Assembly: GCA_964590495.1 (NCBI GenBank)
Contig: CAZPWQ010000035.1
Span: 1 to 30,462, forward strand
Length of the DNA stretch: 30,462 nucleotides
Direction of reading: 5' to 3'
Source: CAZPWQ01 sp964590495
Lineage (GTDB): Bacteria; Bacteroidota; Rhodothermia; Balneolales; Balneolaceae
The translations under genes were made by a program, and so were the position numbers. The notes beneath the pieces were generated by a model. The model saw only the letters and a program-made list of their open reading frames with translations. It did not search any database and was not told the origin of the DNA. This document shows, piece after piece, positions 9,201-16,716 of this stretch. The first letter of the stretch is position 1; every line of letters begins with the position of its first letter.

Positions 9201-9785
9201 CTCTTGCTTGGCTATCCCATTAATTGTGAGATTATCAAAAGATTCGGAAGGAACGAATGCTTGCTTTTGTTCGTCAAAATAATACAATTGGTCAGGTCCA
9301 CCGGCTACCCAAAGTTTTCCACTTTCATCTTCCAGTATGGTATTGACGATATTTGTCTCTGTATTATTATGTGCATTATTTCCGGGGAGTTCAAACCGGC
9401 TGAAATTATCTCTGTTTCTGTTATAGAGCCCCAGCCCACTGGCTGTCCCAATCCACAGATTGTTGTTTTTATCTTCGTATATATCTCCTACAAAGTTATC
9501 ATTTAAGCTATTGGTATCTTCGCTGCTGGTATATATATGAAAATTCAGACCATTATACCGGTGTAATCCGCTGAACGTACCTACCCATATGTAGCCACGG
9601 CTATCCTGGTTTATAGTGGTTATTTGATTACTAATTAATCCTTCATGAATTCTCTGAAATTTCAAATCCGGTTTTTGCTGATTTGATTGTCCCCATGCAA
9701 CAGTACCCGGACAAAACAGGAGCAGGCAAAGTATACCCGTCAGAATAGAAGAATGAGTGGATATTTGAAGATCGGTTAACTTCAT
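6282..9785 (-). CDS. Propeller sensor histidine kinase B
   Basis: This 1167-residue paralogue has the same order of parts: signal peptide (about 1-33, ending Trp-Gly-Gln), about 14 propeller blades (65 to about 685), Y_Y_Y domain (about 735-815), membrane helix (about 823-841), coiled coil (850-895) and kinase core. The H-box His is 905, the G1 box DNGSGI is at 1095-1100 and the G2 box GHGFGL at 1119-1124. Its propeller is the most diverged of the four. Several blade signatures are altered (WVAG, WIAT, WLAG, WLST), and the opening lacks the Asp-Gly-Leu-Ser-Gln-Ser segment that the other three share. The kinase core stays very close to that of sensor C. The start codon overlaps the stop of the preceding gene as ATGA, so translation is probably coupled. 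The ligand is unknown; propeller kinases of this general type in Bacteroidota often sense extracellular glycans, but nothing here shows that. Confidence 0.93.
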   Translation of the reverse strand: MKLTDLQISTHSSILTGILCLLLFCPGTVAWGQSNQQKPDLKFQRIHEGLISNQITTINQDSRGYIWVGTFSGLHRYNGLNFHIYTSSEDTNSLNDNFVGDIYEDKNNNLWIGTASGLGLYNRNRDNFSRFELPGNNAHNNTETNIVNTILEDESGKLWVAGGPDQLYYFDEQKQAFVPSESFDNLTINGIAKQENNILWIATSEIGLVKYRTDTDEIDDVFRHDSSNPHSIASDYIDELILDPDGSLWIGTTGSGLDRMVTKDDEVIFRHYRHEPGQTSDLNLGNNDIYSLYIDRKGNLWVGNENGGLHLYNRENDSFFHYSNNPDDPFSLSHNSIWSIFEDRQGRYWIGTALTGLNVADRYNSKFTHYQNIHSAENSLSNNIVRDFHEGEEGNIWIGTDGGGLNYFDRSKGAFTSFEHDPEDTNSITSDAVINISEDSDGTLWIGTWGGGVNILTDPQEEHFITFQEKINNYNYPVRNVFDTHFDSEFDYIWLAGFGEGLYRYDQNSGDLQIFPPDLGDEYSLKSPYIVRIFEDSRNNIWLSTIEGLSLLKSENKTSGQFKNYLANDEDSTSIPNNSIQQVIEDSRNNIWIATSGGLSKYEDKTDGFINYYKSDGLPSSEIKSIVEDDKGYLWIATLNGISKFDPFDKTFDNFDENDGLQGNEFSRYAAHKLSSGELLFGGMNGFNIFHPDSVTDNPYPPPTYLTDFKLFNKSVTIGEENSPLDEHISVTDTLILSYNHSVFTFDFVALNYTKPEQNQYAFIMEGFEDDWNYVGTQRNATYTNLNPGEYTFRVKAANNDGVWNEEGTSLALIITPPFWQTTWFYLLAVIFIGSAIIAGYRYRVRSIKAYSRRLEKEVTDRTSELNTKNRDLEKALKQLEKARDELVEKAHKAGMADIATGVLHNVGNILNSVNTSASLIGDTVKQSRLGGLAEANTILREHIDRLEEFIASNPKGKKLMQYYLKLEEPLQNEQLKILQQSKRLIEKIELINEVIAAQQSYASASMHADYMSLSNIIDNALALQSGSIERHGLTIEKDLQDVDPVVVQRTKLIHVLVNVFKNAKESMTGNPPKEKKISIKVWQDDNYIYLTVTDNGSGINPEHLDKIFTHGFTTKKSGHGFGLHSSANYMAEMGGKMKASSGGKGEGATFTLLFPRKIKELDEIDL

Positions 9786-12700
9786 TTATTCATCGATTGT
9801 ATCCCGTGCTCCTTGTCATTTGCTGATTTATTGTTAGTCGGCTGCTGCTTGGGAAACATCAGTGTAATGGTAGCTCCCTTTTCTTTTCCTTCACTGTTTA
9901 CCTCTATTTTTCCACCCATTTCCGTCATATAATTGGCACTGCTGTGCAACCCGAACCCGTGGCCATTCGCTTTTGTGGTAAAACCGTGGGTGAAGATCCG
10001 GTCCAGATGTTCCCGGCTGATACCGGATCCATTGTCGGAGACAGATAAATATACCCAGTCATCATCCTGCCAAACTTTTATAGATATCTTTTTTTTACGC
10101 GGTGGATTGCAGGCCATCGCCTCCTTGGCATTTTTGAAGATATTTACCAGCACATGTATCAATTTTGTCCGCTGGGCGACAATCGGATCAATATTTTGCA
10201 GCTCTTTTTCGATAGTCAATCCGTGTTTTTCAATCGATCCCGCCTGCAAGGCCAGGGCATTGTCTATCATTTCTGTAAGTGAGGTCGGGTCGGCATACAT
10301 ATTTGCTCCCGCATAACTTTGTTGTGCGGCTATTACTTCATTGATCAACTTAATTTTCTCAATCAGCCGATCCGATTGATTGAGTAACTTCGAGTGTTCT
10401 GATTTCAAAGGCTCCTCCAGCCTCAAATAATACTGCATCAATTTTTTACCTTTGGAATTTTCGGTAATAAATTCTTCAATTCGGTCGATATGATTCCGTA
10501 AAATTACATTTGCTTCCACCAGCCCTGCGACCCTGGACTGTCTTACAGTTTCTCCAATCAGCGAAGCCGATGTGTTTACACTGTTGAGAATATTACCGAC
10601 ATTATGCAATACTCCTGTGGCGATATCAGCCATTCCTGCTTTATGGGCTTTTTCCACCAGCTCATCACGGGTACTCTTCAATTCTTCAAGCGCTTCTTTC
10701 AAATCAGCCGTTCGTGAGGCTACTTTTTGTTCAAGCTGGTTATTTTGTTCACGAATACTGCGAACGCGCAACCGGTATGCCGTAAAGGTAACAGCTATTA
10801 TAAACAGCACTGATAAAAGGTAAAACCAGGACGTACGCCAGAAAGGCGGAGTTATCACCAGGGCAAGGGAAGTATCACTTTCATCCCAAACACCATCGCT
10901 GTTGGATGCTTTAACTCTAAACCTATATTCCCCCGCATCAAGATTTGTATATGTGGCCATTCTTTGCTCTCCTACATAATTCCAGTCATTATCAAAACCA
11001 TCCATTTTATAAGCATACCGAATCCCTTTTTTGGCTGCAAAATTTAAAGCTACATAATGAAAACTAATTACGGAAGCAGTATAGGGCAATACGATTTTTT
11101 CGGTTTGGGAAATATGTTTGTCCAGAGGAGAGTCAATCTCTACTGTAACCGATTTGTTGGAAATCTTAAAATCGGTAATGATTGCAGGTGGAACATGTTT
11201 GTTCTGATGAATACTGTCGGGATGAAAACGATTAAAGCCATTAATTCCGCCGAAATACATGAATCCATCACTGTCTGTAAAATAAGATCCTTCTTTGAAT
11301 TCGCCGCTTTGGAGTCCGTGGGAAAGGTGGTAGTTGGTAAAGCTTTCGTTTTCGGGGTTGAATTTAGAAATTCCGTTGTTAGTACTTAGCCACAAGAAAT
11401 TGTTTTCATCTTCCTGTATGCCGTGAATCACATTATTTGGGAGACCATCTGAGGTGGTATAGGAGGTAAATTCTTCGTTTTCTACATTAAACCGGTTGAG
11501 ACCTCCTCCCTTGGTGCCGATCCAGAGATGACCGTTGGTATCTTCATGTAAGGTAACCACTACGTTATCAGAAATGTCGCTGTTTGACATTGTATAGGGA
11601 GTAAATGTTCCGGTGTCACGGTTCATCCGGTTCAGGCCGCCTCCGTAGGTACCGATCCAAAATCGTCCTTGACTGTCCTCATATATGGTGGATATGAAGT
11701 TGTTAAGGAGGCTTGTCGGATCGTCGGGGTCACGCATATACCTGACGAAAGTCTTGGTATCCTCATCAAACCGGTTGAGGCCGCCCGAACACGTGCCGAC
11801 CCAGAGCGTTCCTTCCTGATCTCGGTAAATACTCCATACTTCGTTATTGCTGAGGCTTGTCGGATCGTCAGGATCATGCTGGTAATGGTCATAGGCATTG
11901 TCGTCAGCGTCATAGATTGTGATTCCGCCCTGGTAGGTTCCCATCCATAATTTTTGACGGTGATCCTCATATATTTCCAGAATAATATCACTGGATAAGC
12001 TGTTGGAGTTAACAGGATTATGACGCAGGGTTGAGAAGTCATTTGTCTGCTTGTCAAGGCGATTTACCCCTCCTCCGTCAGTGCCAATCCATATGTTTCC
12101 CTGATGATCTTCTCCAAAGGAGAGAACGGCGGGATGACTCAGCGACCGTGAACGGTCGAATTCTGGTTTAAAGTGTTCAAACGGAGGTGAATCCAGGGTG
12201 GTAATATTTACCCCGCCGTCAAAAGTGCCGACCCAGAGCAGATTTTGGTCACTGATATAAAGTGAAAGGATCGAGTTGGAGCTGAGACTTGAAGGATTAT
12301 TGCGATCACTTTTATATTGATAAAAACGTTCATTATCACGGTCAAAGAAATTCAGTCCATTGTTTTCAGTGCCGATCCATAATCTGCCTTCGTTGTCTTC
12401 CACGATAGAAGTGACAGAATTCCCACCGATACTGTATGGGTTGTCCGGCGAATGAATATATCGCTGAAAATCTCCGGTTTCTTCGTCGTACCGATGTAGT
12501 CCTCCACCCCTGGTTCCGATCCATAAATTTTGCCTTGAATCTTCATAGATGGTGTAAACATACGGATGGTTAAGAGCGCGGGGATCTGAGGGTTCAGCTG
12601 TAAAACGGGTGAAGGATTCTTTTTCCCGGTCCATTCTGTTCAGTCCGTTTTGTGTTCCAACCCAAAAATTTTGATTTGAGTCTTCAAAGATTGCAGTAAC

Positions 12701-13258
12701 ACTGTTGTCACTCAGGCTATGAGGATTGTCGGGTTCAGATGTAAATTGAACCAACTCTTGCGTATCCCGGTCCTTCAGATACAGGCCGTTTGTTTTGCCA
12801 ACCCAGAAATTGCCACGACTGTCTTCAAACATATCAATGACGGAGTTTCCGTAATAACCCGGTTCTGAATTTTCAGGATCAACTGAAAAGCGTTCGAACC
12901 GGTTTAGATCCCGGTCAAACAAGTTCAGTCCCCTGCCCAGAGTTCCAACCCACAGGTTATCTCTCTTATCTTCATACAACCTGAATGTGCGGTTATAACT
13001 TATGCTTCCCGGGTCATCGGGCTTATGACCATAAACGGTCATTTCATATCCGTCGTACCTGTTCAGGCCGTCTTGTGTGGCAAACCACATAAATCCTTCG
13101 CTGTCCTGCAGCATAGTATAGATAGTGCTTTGGGAGAGACCGTCTTCGGGTGTGAGGTGACGGAAGTGAAAATCTTCCGTATGTTGCCCATTCGCATTAA
13201 ACCATACGAATAGGAATAGAAATAAAGAAAACAGGTAACAGAAATATTGTTGTACCAT
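9782..13258 (-). CDS. Propeller sensor histidine kinase C
   Basis: This 1158-residue paralogue has a signal peptide (about 1-24, ending Asn-Gly-Gln), about 14 Reg_prop blades (57 to about 672), a Y_Y_Y domain (about 725-800), one membrane helix (about 809-828), a coiled coil (833-875) and a kinase core. The H-box His is 885 within HKAGMADIATGVLHNVGN, the G1 box DNGSGI is at 1075-1080 and the G2 box GHGFGL at 1099-1104. The kinase core is closest to that of sensor B (shared FTHGFTT and KVWQDD). It ends with a polar tail after Phe-Pro-Lys-Gln that the family core does not need. It begins 11 bases after the stop of sensor D, with no Shine-Dalgarno sequence. No receiver domain is present, so the phosphoryl group must pass to a separate protein. 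Confidence 0.93.
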   Translation of the reverse strand: MVQQYFCYLFSLFLFLFVWFNANGQHTEDFHFRHLTPEDGLSQSTIYTMLQDSEGFMWFATQDGLNRYDGYEMTVYGHKPDDPGSISYNRTFRLYEDKRDNLWVGTLGRGLNLFDRDLNRFERFSVDPENSEPGYYGNSVIDMFEDSRGNFWVGKTNGLYLKDRDTQELVQFTSEPDNPHSLSDNSVTAIFEDSNQNFWVGTQNGLNRMDREKESFTRFTAEPSDPRALNHPYVYTIYEDSRQNLWIGTRGGGLHRYDEETGDFQRYIHSPDNPYSIGGNSVTSIVEDNEGRLWIGTENNGLNFFDRDNERFYQYKSDRNNPSSLSSNSILSLYISDQNLLWVGTFDGGVNITTLDSPPFEHFKPEFDRSRSLSHPAVLSFGEDHQGNIWIGTDGGGVNRLDKQTNDFSTLRHNPVNSNSLSSDIILEIYEDHRQKLWMGTYQGGITIYDADDNAYDHYQHDPDDPTSLSNNEVWSIYRDQEGTLWVGTCSGGLNRFDEDTKTFVRYMRDPDDPTSLLNNFISTIYEDSQGRFWIGTYGGGLNRMNRDTGTFTPYTMSNSDISDNVVVTLHEDTNGHLWIGTKGGGLNRFNVENEEFTSYTTSDGLPNNVIHGIQEDENNFLWLSTNNGISKFNPENESFTNYHLSHGLQSGEFKEGSYFTDSDGFMYFGGINGFNRFHPDSIHQNKHVPPAIITDFKISNKSVTVEIDSPLDKHISQTEKIVLPYTASVISFHYVALNFAAKKGIRYAYKMDGFDNDWNYVGEQRMATYTNLDAGEYRFRVKASNSDGVWDESDTSLALVITPPFWRTSWFYLLSVLFIIAVTFTAYRLRVRSIREQNNQLEQKVASRTADLKEALEELKSTRDELVEKAHKAGMADIATGVLHNVGNILNSVNTSASLIGETVRQSRVAGLVEANVILRNHIDRIEEFITENSKGKKLMQYYLRLEEPLKSEHSKLLNQSDRLIEKIKLINEVIAAQQSYAGANMYADPTSLTEMIDNALALQAGSIEKHGLTIEKELQNIDPIVAQRTKLIHVLVNIFKNAKEAMACNPPRKKKISIKVWQDDDWVYLSVSDNGSGISREHLDRIFTHGFTTKANGHGFGLHSSANYMTEMGGKIEVNSEGKEKGATITLMFPKQQPTNNKSANDKEHGIQSMNK

Positions 13259-13269
13259 AAGTATGGATA

Positions 13270-16200
13270 TCAGGTTGTAGCTTTTATTTCCTCGCTTTCC
13301 GGCCTGTCGTTGTTTTTTGCATGTTTATGTTTGACGAATATCAACGTAAATGTTGCTCCTTTTCCCTTTCCTTTGCTACTTACCTTGATATTTCCTCCCA
13401 TCTCCGCCATGTAATTGGCGCTGCTGTGCAGCCCAAAGCCGTGGCCTGATTCTTTGGTTGTAAACCCCTGGGTAAATATCCTGTTAAGATGTTTTTTTTC
13501 GATTCCGGCACCATTATCGAAAATCTCAAGGTAGACGTTTTTATTATCCTGCCAGGTTTTAATGGAAATAATTTTCTCTTCAATACCACCCATCGCTTCT
13601 TTGGCATTCTTGAAAATATTGACCAACACGTGAATCAGTTTTGTGCGCTGTGCAACAATCGGATCCACATTCTGCAACTTTTTTTCTATAGTCAATTCGT
13701 GCTTTTCTATGGAGCCGGCCTGCAAAGCCAGGGCATTTTCTATCATCTCCAAAAGTGAGGCCTGATCAGCATGCATATCGGCGCCAGCATAACTTTGCTG
13801 GGCAGCAATTACTTCGTTGATCAACTGAATTTTTTCGATCAGCCGCCTGGTCTGCCCAAGTACCTTTGATTGCTCATTTTTTAGTGGCTCTTCCAGCTTC
13901 AGGTAGTATGTTATTAACTTTTCGCCTTTGGGATTATCTGCGATAAATTCTCCGATACGGCCAGCATGTTTTCGTAAAATAGTATTGGCTTCTACCAGGC
14001 TATCAATTCTGGATTTTTGTATGGTATCTTCAATAAGGGTAGCCGAAGTATTTACACTGGTAAGAATATTGCCCACATTGTGTAGAACACCTGTAGCGAT
14101 GTCGGCCATGCCTGCCTTATGAGCTTTTTCTATCAGTTCATCACGTGTTTCCTTAAGTTCCTCCAGGGCATGCTCTAAATCTGTTGTTCTTTTTTCAACT
14201 TGCTTTTCCAGACGCCGGTTTTGATTGTTAATGCTTCGTACACGTAGTTGATAGCCAGAAAATAACAATCCAAGGATAATTAGGGTCGATAATATATAGA
14301 ACCATGTTGTTTGCCAGAATGGAGGTGTTATTACCAGTGCAACAGATGCTTCCGTTTCTGCCCATACCCCATCATTGTTAGAGGCTTTTACTCTGTAAAC
14401 ATATTCACCGGGATTCAGATTGGTATACGTGCTTTTTTGTTCGCTGTCAACATAGTTCCAGTCTTCATCAAAACCATCCAGCTTGTAAGCATACTGAATG
14501 CCCTTGTTGACATTAAAATCAAGAGCTGCATAACTGAAACTGATTACGGATGCTTCATGAGAAAGTGTAATTTGTTCTGCCTGGTTGATATTCTTTTTTA
14601 GCGGGGAATCTTCTCCTATCGGAACAGGATCATTGAATATTTGAAAATCGGTAAGTACTACAGGCGGTACGTAATCGGATTCCCTGATGCTGTCTGGATG
14701 AAACCTGTTAAATCCGTTTATTCCTCCGAAATACATATAACCATCCCGGTCTCGATAGTAGGCCAGGGGATTAAATTCCCTGCTTTGTATTCCGTCTTCA
14801 ACATTATAATTCTTAAAATTTTCAGTTTCAGGATTGAATTTTGAGAGTCCGTTATTGGTGCTAATCCAGAGGTTTCCATTATTATCCTCCAGAATTCCCT
14901 TTATTTCGTTACTGGGCAACCCATCCTTTTCGGTATAAGAAATAATACTGTCTCCACCAGATATCGCAGGGTCAAACAAGTGCAATCCCCCTTCCTTGGT
15001 CCCGATCCAAAGATTGCCTTCCCGGTCTTCATGAATAACGTAGATTACATGACTTGTAAGAGCAGTGTTAGTATCTGTATAGGTGGTTATTTCATTATTA
15101 TCCCTGTCCAGCAGTTCCAATCCTCCTCCATACGATCCGATCCAGAAATTACCGTGAGAATCTTCATAAAGTTCTCTGATAACTTCCCAGCTGTTATAGT
15201 GCAGAAACTTTTCGTTTTCCGCATCAAATTTGCTGATGCCCTGATCGTTCGATCCAAACCATAATTCACCGGAGCGGTCTTCATGAATTACAAATATATG
15301 GTTACTATTTAAGCTGTTGGGATCATCGGGATCATGTTTATAATGTTTCAACTTTTGCGTTTCATGATCATACATACTGACTCCGCCATTATAATATCCG
15401 ATCCATATTCTTTCTTTTTGATCTTCCTGCAGGGCCAGAATAGCATCGCTGGATAAAGTAGCCGGATTATCGGGATCATGACGGAATTTGGCAAACTCTT
15501 TCGTTTGTCTGTCAAAAACATTCAATCCTCCGCCGTCGGTTCCGATCAGGAAATTACCCCTGCTGTCTTCCAAAAAAGAGAGAATAGAGTTATTACTAAG
15601 ACTTTCGTCAAGATTGGGTTCGTGTCTGTAATGTTCAAATTTTGAATATTTTCGATCAACAAAGTCAATGCCTCCATTGAAAGTTCCGATCCATAGAATC
15701 TGGTCATCATTTTCATAAAGGACAGGAATTGAATGGCTACTGAGACCCCGGTGATTACTTACATCATGTGTATATCGGTAGAATTTTTCTTCATCACGGT
15801 CAAAGAAATTAAGTCCATTATTTTCTGTACCTATCCACAACACACCCCGGCTGTCTTCAAGTATGGAATAAATAGAATTATCACTAATGCTCAAGGGATT
15901 ATTCTCGTCATATTCATAGCTGTGAAAGATTCCGTTTTCAGGATCATAATAGTTAAGGCCGCCCCTCACAGTACCGATCCACAGGGTCCCTTCATTATCT
16001 TCATATATAGTGCTTATCCTGTTATCACTGAGACTATAGGAATCGTTGGAGTCTGGCTGGAAATAAGTAAAGCCTTCTGAGGCGGGATCCCAGAGATTTA
16101 AACCGTCATAAGTTCCAATCCAAAGGTTTCCTTTGCTATCCTCATAAAGAGAGAGAATGTTATTGTTGCTTAGACCTGTTGAATTTGTGTCTGCATAAAA

Positions 16201-16713
16201 ATGGATGAATTCTTCATTTTCCCGGTCAAATAAGTTTAATCCGTTACCGGTCCCTATCCAGAATCTTCCCTTGCTGTCTTCAAGAATAGCTGTTATCGAC
16301 CCGTTGCTGATACTGGTTTCAACATTATCATTGTCCGGTTTATAATGGCTGAAGTTGTCTTTTTCACGGTTATACAGGTTGATGCCGCCACCGGAGGTGC
16401 CGAGCCAAAGGTTACGGTTACTGTCTTCATAAATAACCGATATCGAATTACTGCTTATAGAAGTTATATCGGTTGGATCATTTTTATAGACCTCAAATTT
16501 GTAACCATCGTATCTATTTAATCCGTCTGTGGTTCCAAACCACATATACCCTTCACTATCCTGGAGAATGGTATATACAGAACTCTGGGAAAGGCCGTCT
16601 TCGAGCGTCAGATGGTTAAAATCGATTTTATAATGTTGTTGTCCGGAAGCTTCCCACGGAGGTAAGAGACAAAAGAGGATGACCGCCAATGCAAGATTTA
16701 TTGCTGTATTCAT
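13270..16713 (-). CDS. Propeller sensor histidine kinase D
   Basis: This 1147-residue paralogue directly follows the hybrid kinase gene with only 3 bases between. It has a signal peptide (about 1-24, ending Ser-Gly-Gln), about 14 blades (57 to about 665), a Y_Y_Y domain (about 715-795), a membrane helix (about 803-822), a coiled coil (828-868) and a kinase core with H-box His878, G1 box DNGAGI (1066-1071) and G2 box GHGFGL (1090-1095). The protein looks mosaic. Around the H-box and N-box it matches sensors B and C, whereas the ATP-lid region (KTWQDNK, IFTQGFTTKESGHGFGL) matches sensor A. Its propeller opening also resembles A. It is most simply read as a tandem duplicate that has recombined with its neighbours, though selection on the kinase core could contribute. 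Confidence 0.93.
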   Translation of the reverse strand: MNTAINLALAVILFCLLPPWEASGQQHYKIDFNHLTLEDGLSQSSVYTILQDSEGYMWFGTTDGLNRYDGYKFEVYKNDPTDITSISSNSISVIYEDSNRNLWLGTSGGGINLYNREKDNFSHYKPDNDNVETSISNGSITAILEDSKGRFWIGTGNGLNLFDRENEEFIHFYADTNSTGLSNNNILSLYEDSKGNLWIGTYDGLNLWDPASEGFTYFQPDSNDSYSLSDNRISTIYEDNEGTLWIGTVRGGLNYYDPENGIFHSYEYDENNPLSISDNSIYSILEDSRGVLWIGTENNGLNFFDRDEEKFYRYTHDVSNHRGLSSHSIPVLYENDDQILWIGTFNGGIDFVDRKYSKFEHYRHEPNLDESLSNNSILSFLEDSRGNFLIGTDGGGLNVFDRQTKEFAKFRHDPDNPATLSSDAILALQEDQKERIWIGYYNGGVSMYDHETQKLKHYKHDPDDPNSLNSNHIFVIHEDRSGELWFGSNDQGISKFDAENEKFLHYNSWEVIRELYEDSHGNFWIGSYGGGLELLDRDNNEITTYTDTNTALTSHVIYVIHEDREGNLWIGTKEGGLHLFDPAISGGDSIISYTEKDGLPSNEIKGILEDNNGNLWISTNNGLSKFNPETENFKNYNVEDGIQSREFNPLAYYRDRDGYMYFGGINGFNRFHPDSIRESDYVPPVVLTDFQIFNDPVPIGEDSPLKKNINQAEQITLSHEASVISFSYAALDFNVNKGIQYAYKLDGFDEDWNYVDSEQKSTYTNLNPGEYVYRVKASNNDGVWAETEASVALVITPPFWQTTWFYILSTLIILGLLFSGYQLRVRSINNQNRRLEKQVEKRTTDLEHALEELKETRDELIEKAHKAGMADIATGVLHNVGNILTSVNTSATLIEDTIQKSRIDSLVEANTILRKHAGRIGEFIADNPKGEKLITYYLKLEEPLKNEQSKVLGQTRRLIEKIQLINEVIAAQQSYAGADMHADQASLLEMIENALALQAGSIEKHELTIEKKLQNVDPIVAQRTKLIHVLVNIFKNAKEAMGGIEEKIISIKTWQDNKNVYLEIFDNGAGIEKKHLNRIFTQGFTTKESGHGFGLHSSANYMAEMGGNIKVSSKGKGKGATFTLIFVKHKHAKNNDRPESEEIKATT

Positions 16714-16716
16714 TTT

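Noticed and set aside
11632..12057. Extra minus-strand frame inside sensor C
   Set aside because: It is a different frame of the propeller repeats. The repeated codons keep alternative frames open by chance.
2864..16713. CRISPR-like periodic repeats within the sensor genes
   Set aside because: The periodicity of about 141 bases is that of degenerate propeller blades in coding sequence, with no identical repeats or spacers.
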